A program made the translations under genes and the position numbers. From positions 62,001-126,000 of the forward strand of contig CAWFYK010000009.1 in NCBI GenBank assembly GCA_963820035.1: 64,000 bases of DNA. The letters are read 5' to 3'. The stretch comes from JAWWPG01 sp963820035 (lineage in GTDB: Bacteria; Actinomycetota; Actinomycetes; Propionibacteriales; Nocardioidaceae). Below are positions 53,912 to 63,779 of this stretch, piece after piece. The notes beneath the pieces were generated by a model, which saw nothing but the letters and a program-made list of their open reading frames with translations, made no database searches and was not told the DNA's origin. Within the stretch, counting starts at the first letter, position 1. Each line of letters starts with the position of its first letter.

Positions 53912-54439
53912 CTAGTCCCGGGTCACGCCGTCGATGCGTTCTCGGATCAGATCGGCGTGGCCGTTATGGCGTGCATACTCTTCGATCATGTGCAGGTAGA
54001 TCCACCGGATGTCGCGATCCGGGCCGCCCCAACGAAACGGCACGACGTCATCGAGGTCCTTGTCAGCCGCCGCCTGACGCGCCGCTTCGATCTCGCGCCG
54101 GTAGGTGTCGAGGTCGGCCCTGGCGTCGGCAGCCTCGATGTCGTTGAAGTCGGCATCGCCATCAGTCTCGGTCCAGTAGAGGTCAGGCACGTCCTCCCGG
54201 GCAGCGCATTGGCGCCACCAGCCGCGCTCCGCGTCGGCTAGGTGCCGAACGAGGCCTAGGAGCGAAAGGTTGGACGGCGGAACTGCACGCTGCTTCAGCT
54301 GCTCAGACGTCAATCCCGCGCACCTGGCCAGCAGGATGTCGCGATGGTGGTCGAGCCACTGCTCAAGCGCCCTGCGTTCACCAGACACGAAGTCCGGGTC
54401 AGCACGCTGGGTCGCGGGTGCGGTCCACTCGGTTGCCAC
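53912..54439 (-). CDS. DinB/DUF664 family protein
   Basis: The 175-residue protein has the four-helix DinB fold of DUF664: ALEQWLDHHRDILLARCAGL, LLGLVRHLADAERGWWRQ with the first metal-type histidine, and WIYLHMIEEYARHNGHADL with two more. Relatives include mycothiol-dependent transferases and hydrolases. I use the GTG at 54439 because the family is about 170 residues and TAGTCT lies 8 nt upstream; the frame open to 54634 adds 65 unnatural residues. Confidence 0.85.
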   Translation of the reverse strand: MATEWTAPATQRADPDFVSGERRALEQWLDHHRDILLARCAGLTSEQLKQRAVPPSNLSLLGLVRHLADAERGWWRQCAAREDVPDLYWTETDGDADFNDIEAADARADLDTYRREIEAARQAAADKDLDDVVPFRWGGPDRDIRWIYLHMIEEYARHNGHADLIRERIDGVTRD

Positions 54440-54690
54440 GCCGGCCGAGACTACCGGTCGGCGTACGACGGACACGAGCGAAATATGCGCCCTCGCCTCG
54501 GCGGGGTGGCAGGCTTGTCCGGACGTGGTTGCTCGCCGGGTTGGTCCGCCGCTGCGAGGGATGCCGATACTCCATTCGTCTTCGGTCTGGCTGAGTGTCG
54601 CCGCCGGGCGAACGCTGACGAACCGAACTCTCACCTCTCAGACCCCTTGTTTTCCACAGACCTGACGATCCACAACCGGCCGTGCACAGG

Positions 54691-54706
54691 TCGAACACAC
54701 GAAGCG
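54691..54706. promoter_or_regulatory. Degenerate LexA (SOS) box
   Basis: TCGAAC-ACAC-GAAGCG matches the actinobacterial TCGAAC-N4-GTTCGA consensus perfectly in the left half and poorly in the right. It lies 22 nt before the -10 box of the DUF222/HNH gene. Relatives of that family in mycobacteria (13E12-type) are associated with LexA boxes. The site looks decayed along with the gene. Confidence 0.3.
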
Positions 54707-54727
54707 GAAACTGTCGGTGACGGGTCC

Positions 54728-54733
54728 TAGAGT
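54728..54733 (+). promoter_or_regulatory. -10 box of the DUF222/HNH gene (leaderless)
   Basis: TAGAGT is 7 nt before the ATG at 54741, the same arrangement as in several intact genes of this region, although the gene itself is broken. Confidence 0.4.
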
Positions 54734-54740
54734 TGTCTGC

Positions 54741-56310
54741 ATGAAAGGCACCCTCGACCCACCCGACACCGCTCGGCGACCCGCGCTCGACGCGTTCGCA
54801 CAGGCGGTCGACGGCATCGGCGACTTGCTGGCCGGGGTGGCCGGGCTGCCCGGCTGGACATTGACCGAGGACGCCGCCCTGGAACGCCTCGGCGAGCTGC
54901 TCGCCGTCCGCGCCGCCGTCGACGAACTGACCGCACGGGTCACCGCCACGTGTTGGCCCGTGACGTGCCCCGCCTCGCCGGAGCGGCATCGGCCAAAGCC
55001 TGGCTGATGACCACCCACGGCCTGTCCAGTGGTGACGCGCACCGGCTGATCGCCCACAGCCGGGTCGCCGACACCGACCAACCCGTCTGCGACCGCACCA
55101 CCCGCCCAGCCGTCAGCCATGGTGCAGATGGCGGTGACTCGGCCGGAGACCTCGACAACCTCGGCGACCGCGGCCACGACGATGGGACGATACGTGGACC
55201 GGTACGGCGTAGTAACGGGTGGCCGGTGTGAACCGACCCGACGAGCCTGGGCCAGCGGTGGCCTGTCCGCGGAACGGGCGGTGCTGGTCGGCCGGGCGGT
55301 CACCGACGTCGGGGATCACATCCCCGTCGAGGCGACCGACCGGCTGCAACACCACCTGCTGCGACTCTCACCCCGGCCTGACCTACACCCAGCTGAAGAC
55401 CGTCTGCCGCCATGCGGTCGAGGTGGTCGACCCCGACGCAGCCGACAAGAAACTCGAAGCGCCAGCTCCGCGACGCCGAGACCCGCGCGTTGCAGCAGGC
55501 GGTCTGCCGGATCTGGAAGACCGGCGACGGCACCACCCGCGGCACCTTCACCATCCCCGACCTGACCGGCGACCTGCTGCTGACCGCCCTGAACGCGTTC
55601 GCCGCACCCCGCCGCGACCGGTCCGCCCGCCGCCGCGACAACGACCCCACCCTGGCCGACCCGGCCGACGGCAGCGGGAGCACCGGCGCAGGCGAGGTGT
55701 CCGACCGGGAGCCGGACGACATGGAGCTGGAGCGGTTGTCGTACCCGCAGCGGCTCGGCCGGGCCCTCGTCGAGCTCGCCGAACACCTCCCGGTCACGGG
55801 CTGCCCCAACACGGCGGCACGAACACCACCCTGGTCATCACCACCGACCTGACCCGGCTGCAGACCGGCCTCGGCGAAGCCGTCCTGGACACCGGCACCG
55901 CGATCAGCATCGGCCAAACCCGCCGGCTCGCCTGCAACGCCCAGCTGATCCCCGCCGTCCTCGACGGCCCCTCGACCATCCTCGACCTCGGCATGGCCCG
56001 GCGACTGTTCAACCGCCACCAACGCCTCGCCCTGGCGCTGCGAGACCAAGGCTGCATCTGGCCCGGCTGCGACCGACCCCCCGCCTGGACCGAAGCCCAC
56101 CACCTCACCACATGGACCGACGGCGGACCCACCGACCTCAACAACGGCTGCCTGCTCTGCGTCTACCACCACCACCTCGTCCACACCGACACCGGTTGGA
56201 CCATCCAAATGGCCCCCGACGGCCACCCCCACGTCATCCCACCCAAACGCCTCGACCCCACCCAAACCCCCCGACGACACCAACGCTTCCCCTACGACCC
56301 CCTCTGCTGA
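54741..56310 (+). pseudogene. DUF222/HNH endonuclease (13E12-type), multiply frameshifted
   Basis: Joined pieces reconstruct a typical DUF222-HNH protein. The N-terminus runs in one frame to about 54948, then VLARDVPRLAGAA in a second, an unrelated stretch of about 140 bp between DTDQPVC (to 55088) and EPTRRAWASGG (from about 55230), a shift near 55365 before GLTYTQLKTVCRHA, another near 55458 before QLRDAETRALQQAV, and another near 55810 before GGTNTTLVITTDL. The C-terminal HNH site (CIWPGCDRPPAWTEAHH, then NNGCLLCVYHHHLVH) is intact. Four frameshifts and an insertion exclude a working full-length protein. Such genes are repetitive in actinobacteria. Confidence 0.88.
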
Positions 56311-56491
56311 ACAGGCGAAGCCTGCCCGACCTCAGGTCAGATCGGCACCCGTGGGAGGGTTCGTGACTGCTAGGAGGTTCCGGTGACTGCCGACACGGTG
56401 ACCCCGCGTCCGGACGATCGGCCACGGTCTGTACACGAGCGACCGAGCTATCGAGCGGCCACGTGACCACGAACGTCAGGTCTCCGCGGGC

Positions 56492-56812
56492 TCACACTCC
56501 AGCCGGCGGCCTCGGAGTGTCCGGAAGCCTCCCCACGTCAGAAACCGTCTCGATCGATTCGCGCGCGGAGAACGAGACGATATTCAACCCCAGCCCGAAG
56601 AGCTGTCGGAGCACCCCTTGGGCCTGGGCCTGGTCGCGCAACAGACCGTGGAGACTGCTGGTGCTCTCCGTGGTTGTCAGGGAGAGGCCTTCGAAGGCCC
56701 CAGCGAACCGCTGGTCCAAATGGCCGGAGATGACGAACGTGCACCTGAGTGACCCCATCCCCCGATGCTGCCCGCTCGGAGGTGCGGGATCACCACCCGT
56801 GACGCCGTTCAC
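56492..56812 (-). CDS. Small conserved-looking protein coupled to the LuxR regulator
   Basis: The 106-residue product has a core from residue 22 onward (RCTFVISGHLDQRFAGAFEG, then a helix with DQAQAQGVLRQLFGLGLNIV) that resembles short actinobacterial proteins of unknown role with a beta-alpha-beta fold. It begins with GTG overlapping the stop of the LuxR-type regulator (GTGA), so its translation is coupled to that gene. It may modulate the regulator (inference from coupling only). Confidence 0.65.
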   Translation of the reverse strand: MNGVTGGDPAPPSGQHRGMGSLRCTFVISGHLDQRFAGAFEGLSLTTTESTSSLHGLLRDQAQAQGVLRQLFGLGLNIVSFSARESIETVSDVGRLPDTPRPPAGV

Positions 56813-59088
56813 CCGGGTGTGTGCTGCGCCGGGTCCGATCCCTCAGGGTGAGGCTCCAGCTCGGCCAGCCTGGCGACGGCCTCGTCACGCGAGCTCACCC
56901 CGAGCTTGCGATAGACGGCCTTGAGGTGGGACTTCACCGTGTTGTAGGAGATGAACAGCTGGTCGGCGATCTGCTGCTGCCGGAGCCCGGAGGCTGCCAG
57001 CCTGAGCACCGCGACCTCCCGGTCGGACAGCTGCTCCCCGAACTCTGTCGCCCGCCTAGCCGGGGCGACCATCAGCTCGCGCATCTCCGATGATCGTTGC
57101 CGCAGGTTTCCGCTGTCGGCAAGTCGCGCAAGGGTGGCATCCACCTGGTCAACAGCACGGAACGCCGCCGCCGGGTCGCCGAGACTGCGAAGCACTGACG
57201 TCATCAGCAGGTAGGCGTTGGCAAGCCAGGCGGTGCGCGGCATGACGACCAAGATCTCGATCGCCTGCTCGAACCTCGAGGCGGCGGCTCGGAAGTCACC
57301 ACCCCGGCGCTCCCGCTCCCCACAGGCGAGCAGCACGATGGCGGCCGCCGGCGTCCGGTCAGCGCCGATCGACCGGAGCACGTCGATCATCCGGTCGAGC
57401 ATCCGGTCGGCACGCGAGGAGACCGACAGGGCGGACTCGGCGAGCCCGAGGTTGCCGACGCCGAACGCCAGCATGATCGGGTTCGCGTCCGGGATCTGAC
57501 CGACCGCTCGGCGCAGCGTCTCGACCGCCTCGGCGGTTCGACCCTGGAGATACATCGCCTGGCCGACCCCGGATAGGGCGATCCCCTGCCAGCCGACGTT
57601 CGGTGCGGATATGACGGCACGGAGCGCCGCAGCCTCGGCTCGACCGACGTCGGCGACCCCCACGACGCCCTCCATGAAGTCCGCACGGAAACCCAAGGAC
57701 AGACCGGCCGCATCAAGGCGCTCGGGAGCGCCGGTCCGGGCCACCTCCAGGTAGGCGACAGCCTCGTCGACGTTGTTGTCGAGGCTCGCCACGATGGCTC
57801 GGACGAGCGCCAGCTCCGGGTCTCGCTCTGCCTCGGGCCAGGACAGCGCGGCCAGCCAGCGGCGAATGGTCGACCGGCGGCCGGTCGACGCCAACGGCTG
57901 GACCTGGGCCGCCACCAGCCGGGACGCCGTCGTAACATCCTGGGCGGCGATGGCATGGTCTGTCGCCGTCTCCCGATCTCCGACGCTCTCGAACCAGGCG
58001 GCTGCACGGGAGTGCAGAACCGGGACGAGCGTCGGGCGGGTGCGGGTCAACTCGAGCCGGAGCGCCTCGGCGAAGAGCTGATGAGCCTGATACCACTCGC
58101 CGTCGGCATCGGCCGACACGAAGACGTTAGACCGCTCGAGATCGGCCAGAACGGCGCCCGACCCCGACATCTCGACGACCGCGTCGCAGAGCGCGCCGTT
58201 CAGTCGACGCAGGATGGAGACCTGCAGAAGGAAGTCTCGGGTCTTCGGTTCCAACAGGTCCAGCACGTCTTCGGTCAGATAGTCCACGACCTGACGATGG
58301 CCGCCGGTGAAGGAGTCGATGAACGACTCGCGGTCATGGTCAGGGATCAGCAGGCCGGCGAGTCGGAGGGGGGCCGGCCAGCCACCCGTTCGCTCAGCCA
58401 TCCGGGCCCGGTCCGACGACGTCAGTCCGGTGACGCCCATTCCGTCGAAGAAGTCGGCCAGCTCCGTCTGGTCGAAGCGCATGGACTCTGCCCGGATCTC
58501 GACGAGCTCTCCCCCGGCGCGAAGTCGGGCAATCCCGAGGGCCGGGTCAGAGCGGGTTGCGATGACGAGCTGGACCCGCGCCGGGCGATACCGCAGAAAT
58601 GCCTCGATCTGCTGGTTGACGTCACCGGACTCCGCACAGTGGTAGTCGTCCAGGACGACAACCAGGTTGGCGGTGCCCGTGGCGAGCTCGTCGAAGAGCA
58701 CGGGCAGCATCGCGTCCGTGACCTTGTCTGGGTTGGCGTGCAGGATGTCGAGCGAACGACGACCGACCTCGGGTTCCCAGCGGGAGACGGCCGCGATGAT
58801 GTGGTTCCACAGCCGGACCGGCTCGGCGTCGCTCGGGTCCAACGTGACCCACGCGAAGGGGGTCGGGTCGCTGCCGACCCACTCCGTGAGGAGGGTGGTC
58901 TTGCCGAACCCGGCGGGCGCCGACACGAGCGTGAGACGGCGGTCGTAGCCCTCCCGGAGCCGACTGAGGAGGTGGGGGCGGCTCACCGAGCCGCGTGGCA
59001 GTCGCGGCGGGGTGAGCTTCGTCCTGATGACCCCGGCGTCGCGTTGCTCCACCTCGGCCACCACATCGGGCCCGCCGCGAGTGGCCAT
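56809..59088 (-). CDS. MalT/LAL-type LuxR family transcriptional regulator
   Basis: The 759-residue regulator has an N-terminal STAND ATPase (Walker A SAPAGFGKTTLL near residues 58-69, Walker B VVVLDDYH near 134-141), a TPR-like helical region (400-690) and a C-terminal LuxR helix-turn-helix (LSDREVAVLRLAASGLRQQQ, then IADQLFISYNTVKSHL). Proteins of this design are activated by a small inducer and ATP. The ATG at 59088 overlaps the DUF2252 stop (ATGA), so the longer frame to 59403 is not used. It could respond to the state of the DUF2252 protein. Confidence 0.9.
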   Translation of the reverse strand: MATRGGPDVVAEVEQRDAGVIRTKLTPPRLPRGSVSRPHLLSRLREGYDRRLTLVSAPAGFGKTTLLTEWVGSDPTPFAWVTLDPSDAEPVRLWNHIIAAVSRWEPEVGRRSLDILHANPDKVTDAMLPVLFDELATGTANLVVVLDDYHCAESGDVNQQIEAFLRYRPARVQLVIATRSDPALGIARLRAGGELVEIRAESMRFDQTELADFFDGMGVTGLTSSDRARMAERTGGWPAPLRLAGLLIPDHDRESFIDSFTGGHRQVVDYLTEDVLDLLEPKTRDFLLQVSILRRLNGALCDAVVEMSGSGAVLADLERSNVFVSADADGEWYQAHQLFAEALRLELTRTRPTLVPVLHSRAAAWFESVGDRETATDHAIAAQDVTTASRLVAAQVQPLASTGRRSTIRRWLAALSWPEAERDPELALVRAIVASLDNNVDEAVAYLEVARTGAPERLDAAGLSLGFRADFMEGVVGVADVGRAEAAALRAVISAPNVGWQGIALSGVGQAMYLQGRTAEAVETLRRAVGQIPDANPIMLAFGVGNLGLAESALSVSSRADRMLDRMIDVLRSIGADRTPAAAIVLLACGERERRGGDFRAAASRFEQAIEILVVMPRTAWLANAYLLMTSVLRSLGDPAAAFRAVDQVDATLARLADSGNLRQRSSEMRELMVAPARRATEFGEQLSDREVAVLRLAASGLRQQQIADQLFISYNTVKSHLKAVYRKLGVSSRDEAVARLAELEPHPEGSDPAQHTPG

Positions 59089-60524
59089 CAGACGCCTTCG
59101 ACGGCCGCGAGACGGCCGGAGCGAACGGCGGCCGCGAACGTCCGATAGTCCTCGTCGTTCTGGTCGGCGTATCGCTCGGAGAAGTCCGTGACGGCGCGGT
59201 CGAACTCGTCGCTCTTCCCGAGGTATTGCCCGATGGCAACCGGGTCGCCCGAGCGGGCGTGCGCCCGGGCGAGCGTCCAGCCGCATTGGCGCGCATAGAA
59301 CGTCATACCCATCGGATGCATCCCATCCACGTCGACCGAGCCCTTCATGTCGCGCAGCTGCCGCCAGTAGAGATGCCGACCTTCCTGGACACCCGTCGTC
59401 CACCCGAGGTAGATGTCGCTGGCAGCCTGCATCAACCGCTGACCCTGAACGACGCGCTCACCACACTCCTTGAAGCAGGTCTTCGGCAGGTGGTCCTCGA
59501 GCACGGACCGCGTGGCCTCCTTGACCTGGAGAAACAGCGGGTCCTGTTCGTCGCGACCCTGCAGCAGCACGATGAGAGCCCTGGTGCCGACGCTGCCCAC
59601 GCCGACGACCTCGCGCGCGACGTCGACGATCTCGAAGCGCTCCAGCAGCGCTCGCCGGTCAGCTTCCAACGTTCGCCGGTAGGCGCGGAACCGATCGTGC
59701 ACCGCCACCTGGAGCTCGTCCGGGGTGAGCCCGTACGACGGAGGGAGGTCTCGCGCCGGCACCACGATCTGGGGTTGGCTGACGATGCGATAGTGGCCGT
59801 CGACATGCTCGGCGAGCTTGGAGAACGCCCGCAGACTGTCCCGGGTCCGCGCTTTCGCCGCAGCCTTGCTGGCGCGCTTCTCCGCCCGCTTGGCCGCCTT
59901 GCGACGAGACTTGTCCTTCTGCTCCTTGACGGTTCGTGAGATGGACATCGTCAGCTCTTCCTCGGACAAGCGCGCATACCAGATGTCCATGGTGCGCATC
60001 GTCGCGAAGTCCCGCATCGCCTCCCGGTAGGCCCGGATCGACGCCAACGTCACCTCGTGCGTGTCCGACGTAATGAAGCCGTTGTTGCGTGCCGCGATCG
60101 TGAAGCTCGCAGCCATCCGCTTGACGTCGTACTCGAACGGTCCGGGAAGGGTCTCGTCGAAGTCGTTGAGATCGAAGAGCAGCGTCCGCTCCGGGGACGC
60201 GAAGATCCCGAAGTTCGAGAGATGCGCGTCGCCGCACAGCTGCGAGACCAGGCCCGCGCGCGGGGTGCTCTGCAGGTCGGTGGCCATGATCTTCGCCGCG
60301 CCACGATAGAACGTGAAGGGCGAGAACAGCATCCGGCCGTGTCGCACCGGCACCAGGTCCTGGGCGCGGGTCGCGTTCTGCGCCTCGAGCAGGGCGACAG
60401 GATCCGGTCGGTCCGCCGGCGCCGTCCAGCCGGCATGGCTCGACAACGGCGTGGCCTGCCGCGCGGCCACGCCGTGTGCCTCTCGGTCCGCCACACTCAG
60501 GCGGCCGATGCGTTTCTGGACCAT
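59088..60524 (-). CDS. DUF2252 family protein (kinase-fold-like, function unknown)
   Basis: The 478-residue protein matches DUF2252: RHGRMLFSPFTFYRGAA, LCGDAHLSNFGIFASPE, LFDLNDFDETLPGPFEYDVK and YARQCGWTLARAHARSGD. The GDxHxxNF and DxNDFD motifs resemble the catalytic and metal loops of APH-type kinases, so phosphotransfer is possible but untested. AAGGAAAGG precedes the ATG at 60524. It is first in a coupled operon with the LuxR regulator and the small protein. Confidence 0.9.
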   Translation of the reverse strand: MVQKRIGRLSVADREAHGVAARQATPLSSHAGWTAPADRPDPVALLEAQNATRAQDLVPVRHGRMLFSPFTFYRGAAKIMATDLQSTPRAGLVSQLCGDAHLSNFGIFASPERTLLFDLNDFDETLPGPFEYDVKRMAASFTIAARNNGFITSDTHEVTLASIRAYREAMRDFATMRTMDIWYARLSEEELTMSISRTVKEQKDKSRRKAAKRAEKRASKAAAKARTRDSLRAFSKLAEHVDGHYRIVSQPQIVVPARDLPPSYGLTPDELQVAVHDRFRAYRRTLEADRRALLERFEIVDVAREVVGVGSVGTRALIVLLQGRDEQDPLFLQVKEATRSVLEDHLPKTCFKECGERVVQGQRLMQAASDIYLGWTTGVQEGRHLYWRQLRDMKGSVDVDGMHPMGMTFYARQCGWTLARAHARSGDPVAIGQYLGKSDEFDRAVTDFSERYADQNDEDYRTFAAAVRSGRLAAVEGV

Positions 60525-60545
60525 GTCGAAGCCTTTCCTTCGCAC

Positions 60546-60596
60546 AAGGTACCTTCTCGACAATGGACGTAAGGGCGCATCGCGAACTTGCTTACG
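60546..60596. promoter_or_regulatory. Candidate control sites between divergent genes
   Basis: AAGGTACCTT (60546-60555) is a perfect 10-bp palindrome, and CGTAAG (60568-60573) pairs with CTTACG (60591-60596). They sit in the 130-bp divergent region between the DUF2252 and FAD/Fe-S genes. No promoter pair is clear. Confidence 0.3.
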
Positions 60597-60654
60597 ACGG
60601 GCGCGACGAGGCCAACAAGACGATGCACACCGAAGCTTGACGCGGGAGGTCGAG

Positions 60655-63579
60655 ATGGCGCGGCACGAAGGCGCAGCCCCCGACGTCGCGCGGGAGCTCC
60701 GACGCCACGTGCGCGGCACCGTCTCCGACGATGTACGACGCCGTGCGGAGTACTCGACCGACGCATCCAACTACCGCGTGGTTCCACGCGTCGTCGTCGA
60801 ACCATGCGACATCGACGACGTGCTAGCCACCCTCGAGGTCAGCCGGCGGACAGCTACCCCGGTCACCGGTCGTGGCGGCGGTACGTCGGTGGCGGGCAAC
60901 GCCGTCGGAAGCGGAATCGTCATCGACTTCTCGCGGCACCTCAACAGGATCGTCGCGATCGACGCGGACAACCGCACCGCAGTGGTCGAGCCCGGGGTGG
61001 TGCTGGCCGACCTGCAACGGGCGGCGGCACCGCTCGGCCTCAGGTTCGGGCCCGACCCTTCGTCGCAATCCCGGGCCACGCTCGGCGGGATGATCGGCAA
61101 CAATGCCTGCGGTCCACACGCGGTGGCCTACGGACGGACTGCTGACAACGTGGAGTCACTCACGATCGTGGACGGCTCGGGCAATCGGACGGTCGCGTCG
61201 AGAGGATCCTCTTCTGTCAAAGGGCTCGACGCGCTCATCGACACCCGCCTGGAGGTGGTGCGCACCGAGCTGGGCACCTTCCCCCGGCAGATCTCCGGCT
61301 ACTCGCTCGAGCACCTGCTCCCGGAGGCCGGCCGCGACTTGGCGAAGGCTCTGGTCGGCAGTGAGGGCACTCTGGCCGTGACCCTCGACGCCACCGTGCG
61401 GCTCGTCCCCATCTCGCCGGCCCGGGTTCTTGTCGTGCTCGGATATCCCGACATGGCGACCGCGGCTGACGTCGTACCGAAACTGCTCACCTATACCCCG
61501 CTCGCCGTCGAAGGTCTCGATGTGCGGATGGTCGACGTGGTACGCCGGCACCGCGGCGCCGGTGCGGTGCCGGACCTCCCCGCGGGGGCGGCTCTGCTGA
61601 TGGTCGAGATCGGCGGCGAGGACAGCGGCTCGGCGCTCGAGTCGGCGGAGTCGCTGGCGCGGGAGGCGGCCGCTCTCGACGCGGCCATCATCCCCGCCGG
61701 TTCGGCGGCGACCGCGATCTGGCGAATTCGAGAGGACGGAGCGGGGCTCGCGGGACGCATCCCGAACCCTGCATCCCCGCCGGGCCAAGCCTGGCCGGGT
61801 TGGGAGGACGCGGCGGTCCCACCCCATCGGCTGGGTGCCTACCTGCGCGAGTTCGAGGCCCTGATGGGCTCCTACGGCATCAACGGACTGCTCTATGGCC
61901 ATTTCGGGGACGGCTGCACGCACGTCCGGCTCGACCTGCCGCTCGACCACGACGGATCTGTCTTCCGCCGGTTCATCTTCGACGCGGCGCGCCTGGTGAC
62001 GAGCTACGGCGGCTCGTGCTCGGGCGAGCACGGTGACGGTCGGGCACGGAGCGAGCTGCTGCCGCTGATGTACTCCGAGCCGGCGCTCGCACTGTTCGCC
62101 GGGGTCAAGGCGCTATTCGACCCCGAGGACCTGCTCAACCCCGGAGTCGTCGTGGCGCCGGAGCCGATCGACGCGGACCTGCGCCGACCGCAGGCGCATC
62201 CGCTGCCGGCAGCCCGAGGTTTCGACTTCAGCCATGACGACGGCGACTTCACCCACGCCGTCCATCGGTGCGTGGGGGTCGGCAAGTGCCGAGCCGACAA
62301 CAGCGCCGCCGGCGGTTTCATGTGCCCGTCATATCTGGCGACCAAGGACGAGAAGGACTCGACTCGCGGTCGGGCGCGCGTCCTTCAGGAGCTGGCCAAC
62401 GGGTCGCTGATCGACTCCTGGGCGGCACCCGAAGTATTCGAGTCGCTCGACCTTTGCCTTTCCTGCAAGGCGTGCTCCAGCGACTGCCCGGCCGGTGTGG
62501 ACATGGCACAGTACAAGTCGGAGGTGCTCTGGCGCGCCTACCGGAGCAAGCGGCGGCCGATCGCCCACTACACGCTGGGGCGGCTGCCGACCTGGTTGGC
62601 GCTGGTGGGCCGCGTCCCGCGTCTCGGTGCGGGGGTCGCCAACGGGCTGGCGGCGCATCGTCCCGTCTCCGGACTCCTGTTGCGTGCCGCCGGCGTTGAC
62701 AAGCGACGAGCAGCCCCGTCGATCGCGAGCGAGACGTTCCAGCGGTGGTGGCGACGGACCACGCGACGCGGTCGCGACGGCACGACGTCGGACCGACGCG
62801 ACCTCGTCGTGCTGTGGGTCGACACCTTCACGAACGGGCTGAGCCCGGACGTGGCGAAAGCAGCGGTCCGGGTGCTGACCAAGGCCGGCTACCGGGTCGT
62901 CGTACCCGACGGGCAGGCCTGCTGCGGGCTCACCTGGATCACCACCGGCCAGCTCGGTGGCGCACGCCGCAGACTCCAACGCCTGTTGGACATTCTCGGT
63001 CCCCTTGCAGAGCAGGGCCTGCCGATCGTCGGCCTCGAACCATCGTGTACGGCGGTGCTGCGGTCCGACCTCCTCGACCTGCTCCCCGACGACCCGCGGT
63101 CGGCCAAGGTCGCGGGCGCTGTCCGCACGCTGGCCGAGCAGCTCGCGCTGGCCGCCGACTCCTCCCGAACCCCCGACCGGGAAGGCTGGCAGCCGCCAGA
63201 CCTGTCGGGTGTCGAGCTGGTCGTGCAGCCGCATTGCCACCACCACGCGGTGATGGGCTTCGCGACCGACCAGAAGCTGCTCGCCGGCACGGGAGCCGCC
63301 GTGCGCGTGCTGGCCGGTTGCTGCGGGCTGGCCGGGAACTTCGGCATGGAGCGTGGCCACTACGACGTGTCGGTCGCGATCGCGGAACGCGAGCTGCTGC
63401 CGGCCCTTCGGACAGCGCCGAAGACGAGCGTCGTCGTAGCCGACGGCTTCTCGTGCCGGACGCAGGTCGCGCAGCTGGCCGGCCGGCCCGCCGTCCACCT
63501 CGCCGAACTGCTCGACCGGCTCGAACCACCACCCGCTCGCCAGCCGGATCAAGGCGGCGGCAAGGACGCCCCCTCGTGA
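60655..63579 (+). CDS. FAD-linked / Fe-S oxidoreductase (YdiJ-like, D-2-hydroxyacid dehydrogenase type)
   Basis: The 974-residue protein fuses an FAD_binding_4 domain (residues 35-215, VTGRGGGTSVAGNAVGSG), an FAD-oxidase C-terminal domain (240-510, GHFGDGCTHVRLD and SCSGEHGDGR), a ferredoxin-like cluster domain (540-640, CVGVGKC and CLSCKACSSDCPAG) and a CCG-type domain (715-960, CCGLAGNFGMERGHYD). This matches the YdiJ or D-lactate/D-2-hydroxyglutarate dehydrogenase group, which oxidises D-2-hydroxyacids. GGGAGG lies 6 nt before the ATG at 60655; the longer frame from 60313 overlaps DUF2252 and is rejected. Confidence 0.9.
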   Translation: MARHEGAAPDVARELRRHVRGTVSDDVRRRAEYSTDASNYRVVPRVVVEPCDIDDVLATLEVSRRTATPVTGRGGGTSVAGNAVGSGIVIDFSRHLNRIVAIDADNRTAVVEPGVVLADLQRAAAPLGLRFGPDPSSQSRATLGGMIGNNACGPHAVAYGRTADNVESLTIVDGSGNRTVASRGSSSVKGLDALIDTRLEVVRTELGTFPRQISGYSLEHLLPEAGRDLAKALVGSEGTLAVTLDATVRLVPISPARVLVVLGYPDMATAADVVPKLLTYTPLAVEGLDVRMVDVVRRHRGAGAVPDLPAGAALLMVEIGGEDSGSALESAESLAREAAALDAAIIPAGSAATAIWRIREDGAGLAGRIPNPASPPGQAWPGWEDAAVPPHRLGAYLREFEALMGSYGINGLLYGHFGDGCTHVRLDLPLDHDGSVFRRFIFDAARLVTSYGGSCSGEHGDGRARSELLPLMYSEPALALFAGVKALFDPEDLLNPGVVVAPEPIDADLRRPQAHPLPAARGFDFSHDDGDFTHAVHRCVGVGKCRADNSAAGGFMCPSYLATKDEKDSTRGRARVLQELANGSLIDSWAAPEVFESLDLCLSCKACSSDCPAGVDMAQYKSEVLWRAYRSKRRPIAHYTLGRLPTWLALVGRVPRLGAGVANGLAAHRPVSGLLLRAAGVDKRRAAPSIASETFQRWWRRTTRRGRDGTTSDRRDLVVLWVDTFTNGLSPDVAKAAVRVLTKAGYRVVVPDGQACCGLTWITTGQLGGARRRLQRLLDILGPLAEQGLPIVGLEPSCTAVLRSDLLDLLPDDPRSAKVAGAVRTLAEQLALAADSSRTPDREGWQPPDLSGVELVVQPHCHHHAVMGFATDQKLLAGTGAAVRVLAGCCGLAGNFGMERGHYDVSVAIAERELLPALRTAPKTSVVVADGFSCRTQVAQLAGRPAVHLAELLDRLEPPPARQPDQGGGKDAPS

Positions 63580-63779
63580 CCAAGAGCCCGTCCAGACCTG
63601 AGATCCCACCCCCGCGAGGGGACATGATCCCCCGCTGGAGGGATGTCTTCTCCTGGAACAGGCCCGACGCTGGAGGGCGTGACCGAGCAGTCTGAAACCC
63701 GCAACAGTCTGAGCCCCCGACCGTGCACCCGATGCCGCATGGGAGGGCTCGCGAGACCTGTGCATGGGAGCATCGGAGG

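Larger units (their letters stand above)
54440..54740. other. Divergent intergenic region, 301 bp
   Basis: The region between the DinB gene and the broken HNH gene holds a -10 box at each end (54448-54453 minus, TAGTCT; 54728-54733 plus, TAGAGT) and a degenerate SOS-box-like site. TTTTCCACAG at 54651-54660 is one base from a DnaA box. No gene is supported. Confidence 0.5.

Noticed and set aside
54741..56310. Programmed frameshifting in the HNH gene
   Set aside because: Four shifts in different directions plus an unrelated insert have no slippery-site pattern; decay, or less likely sequence errors, explains them.
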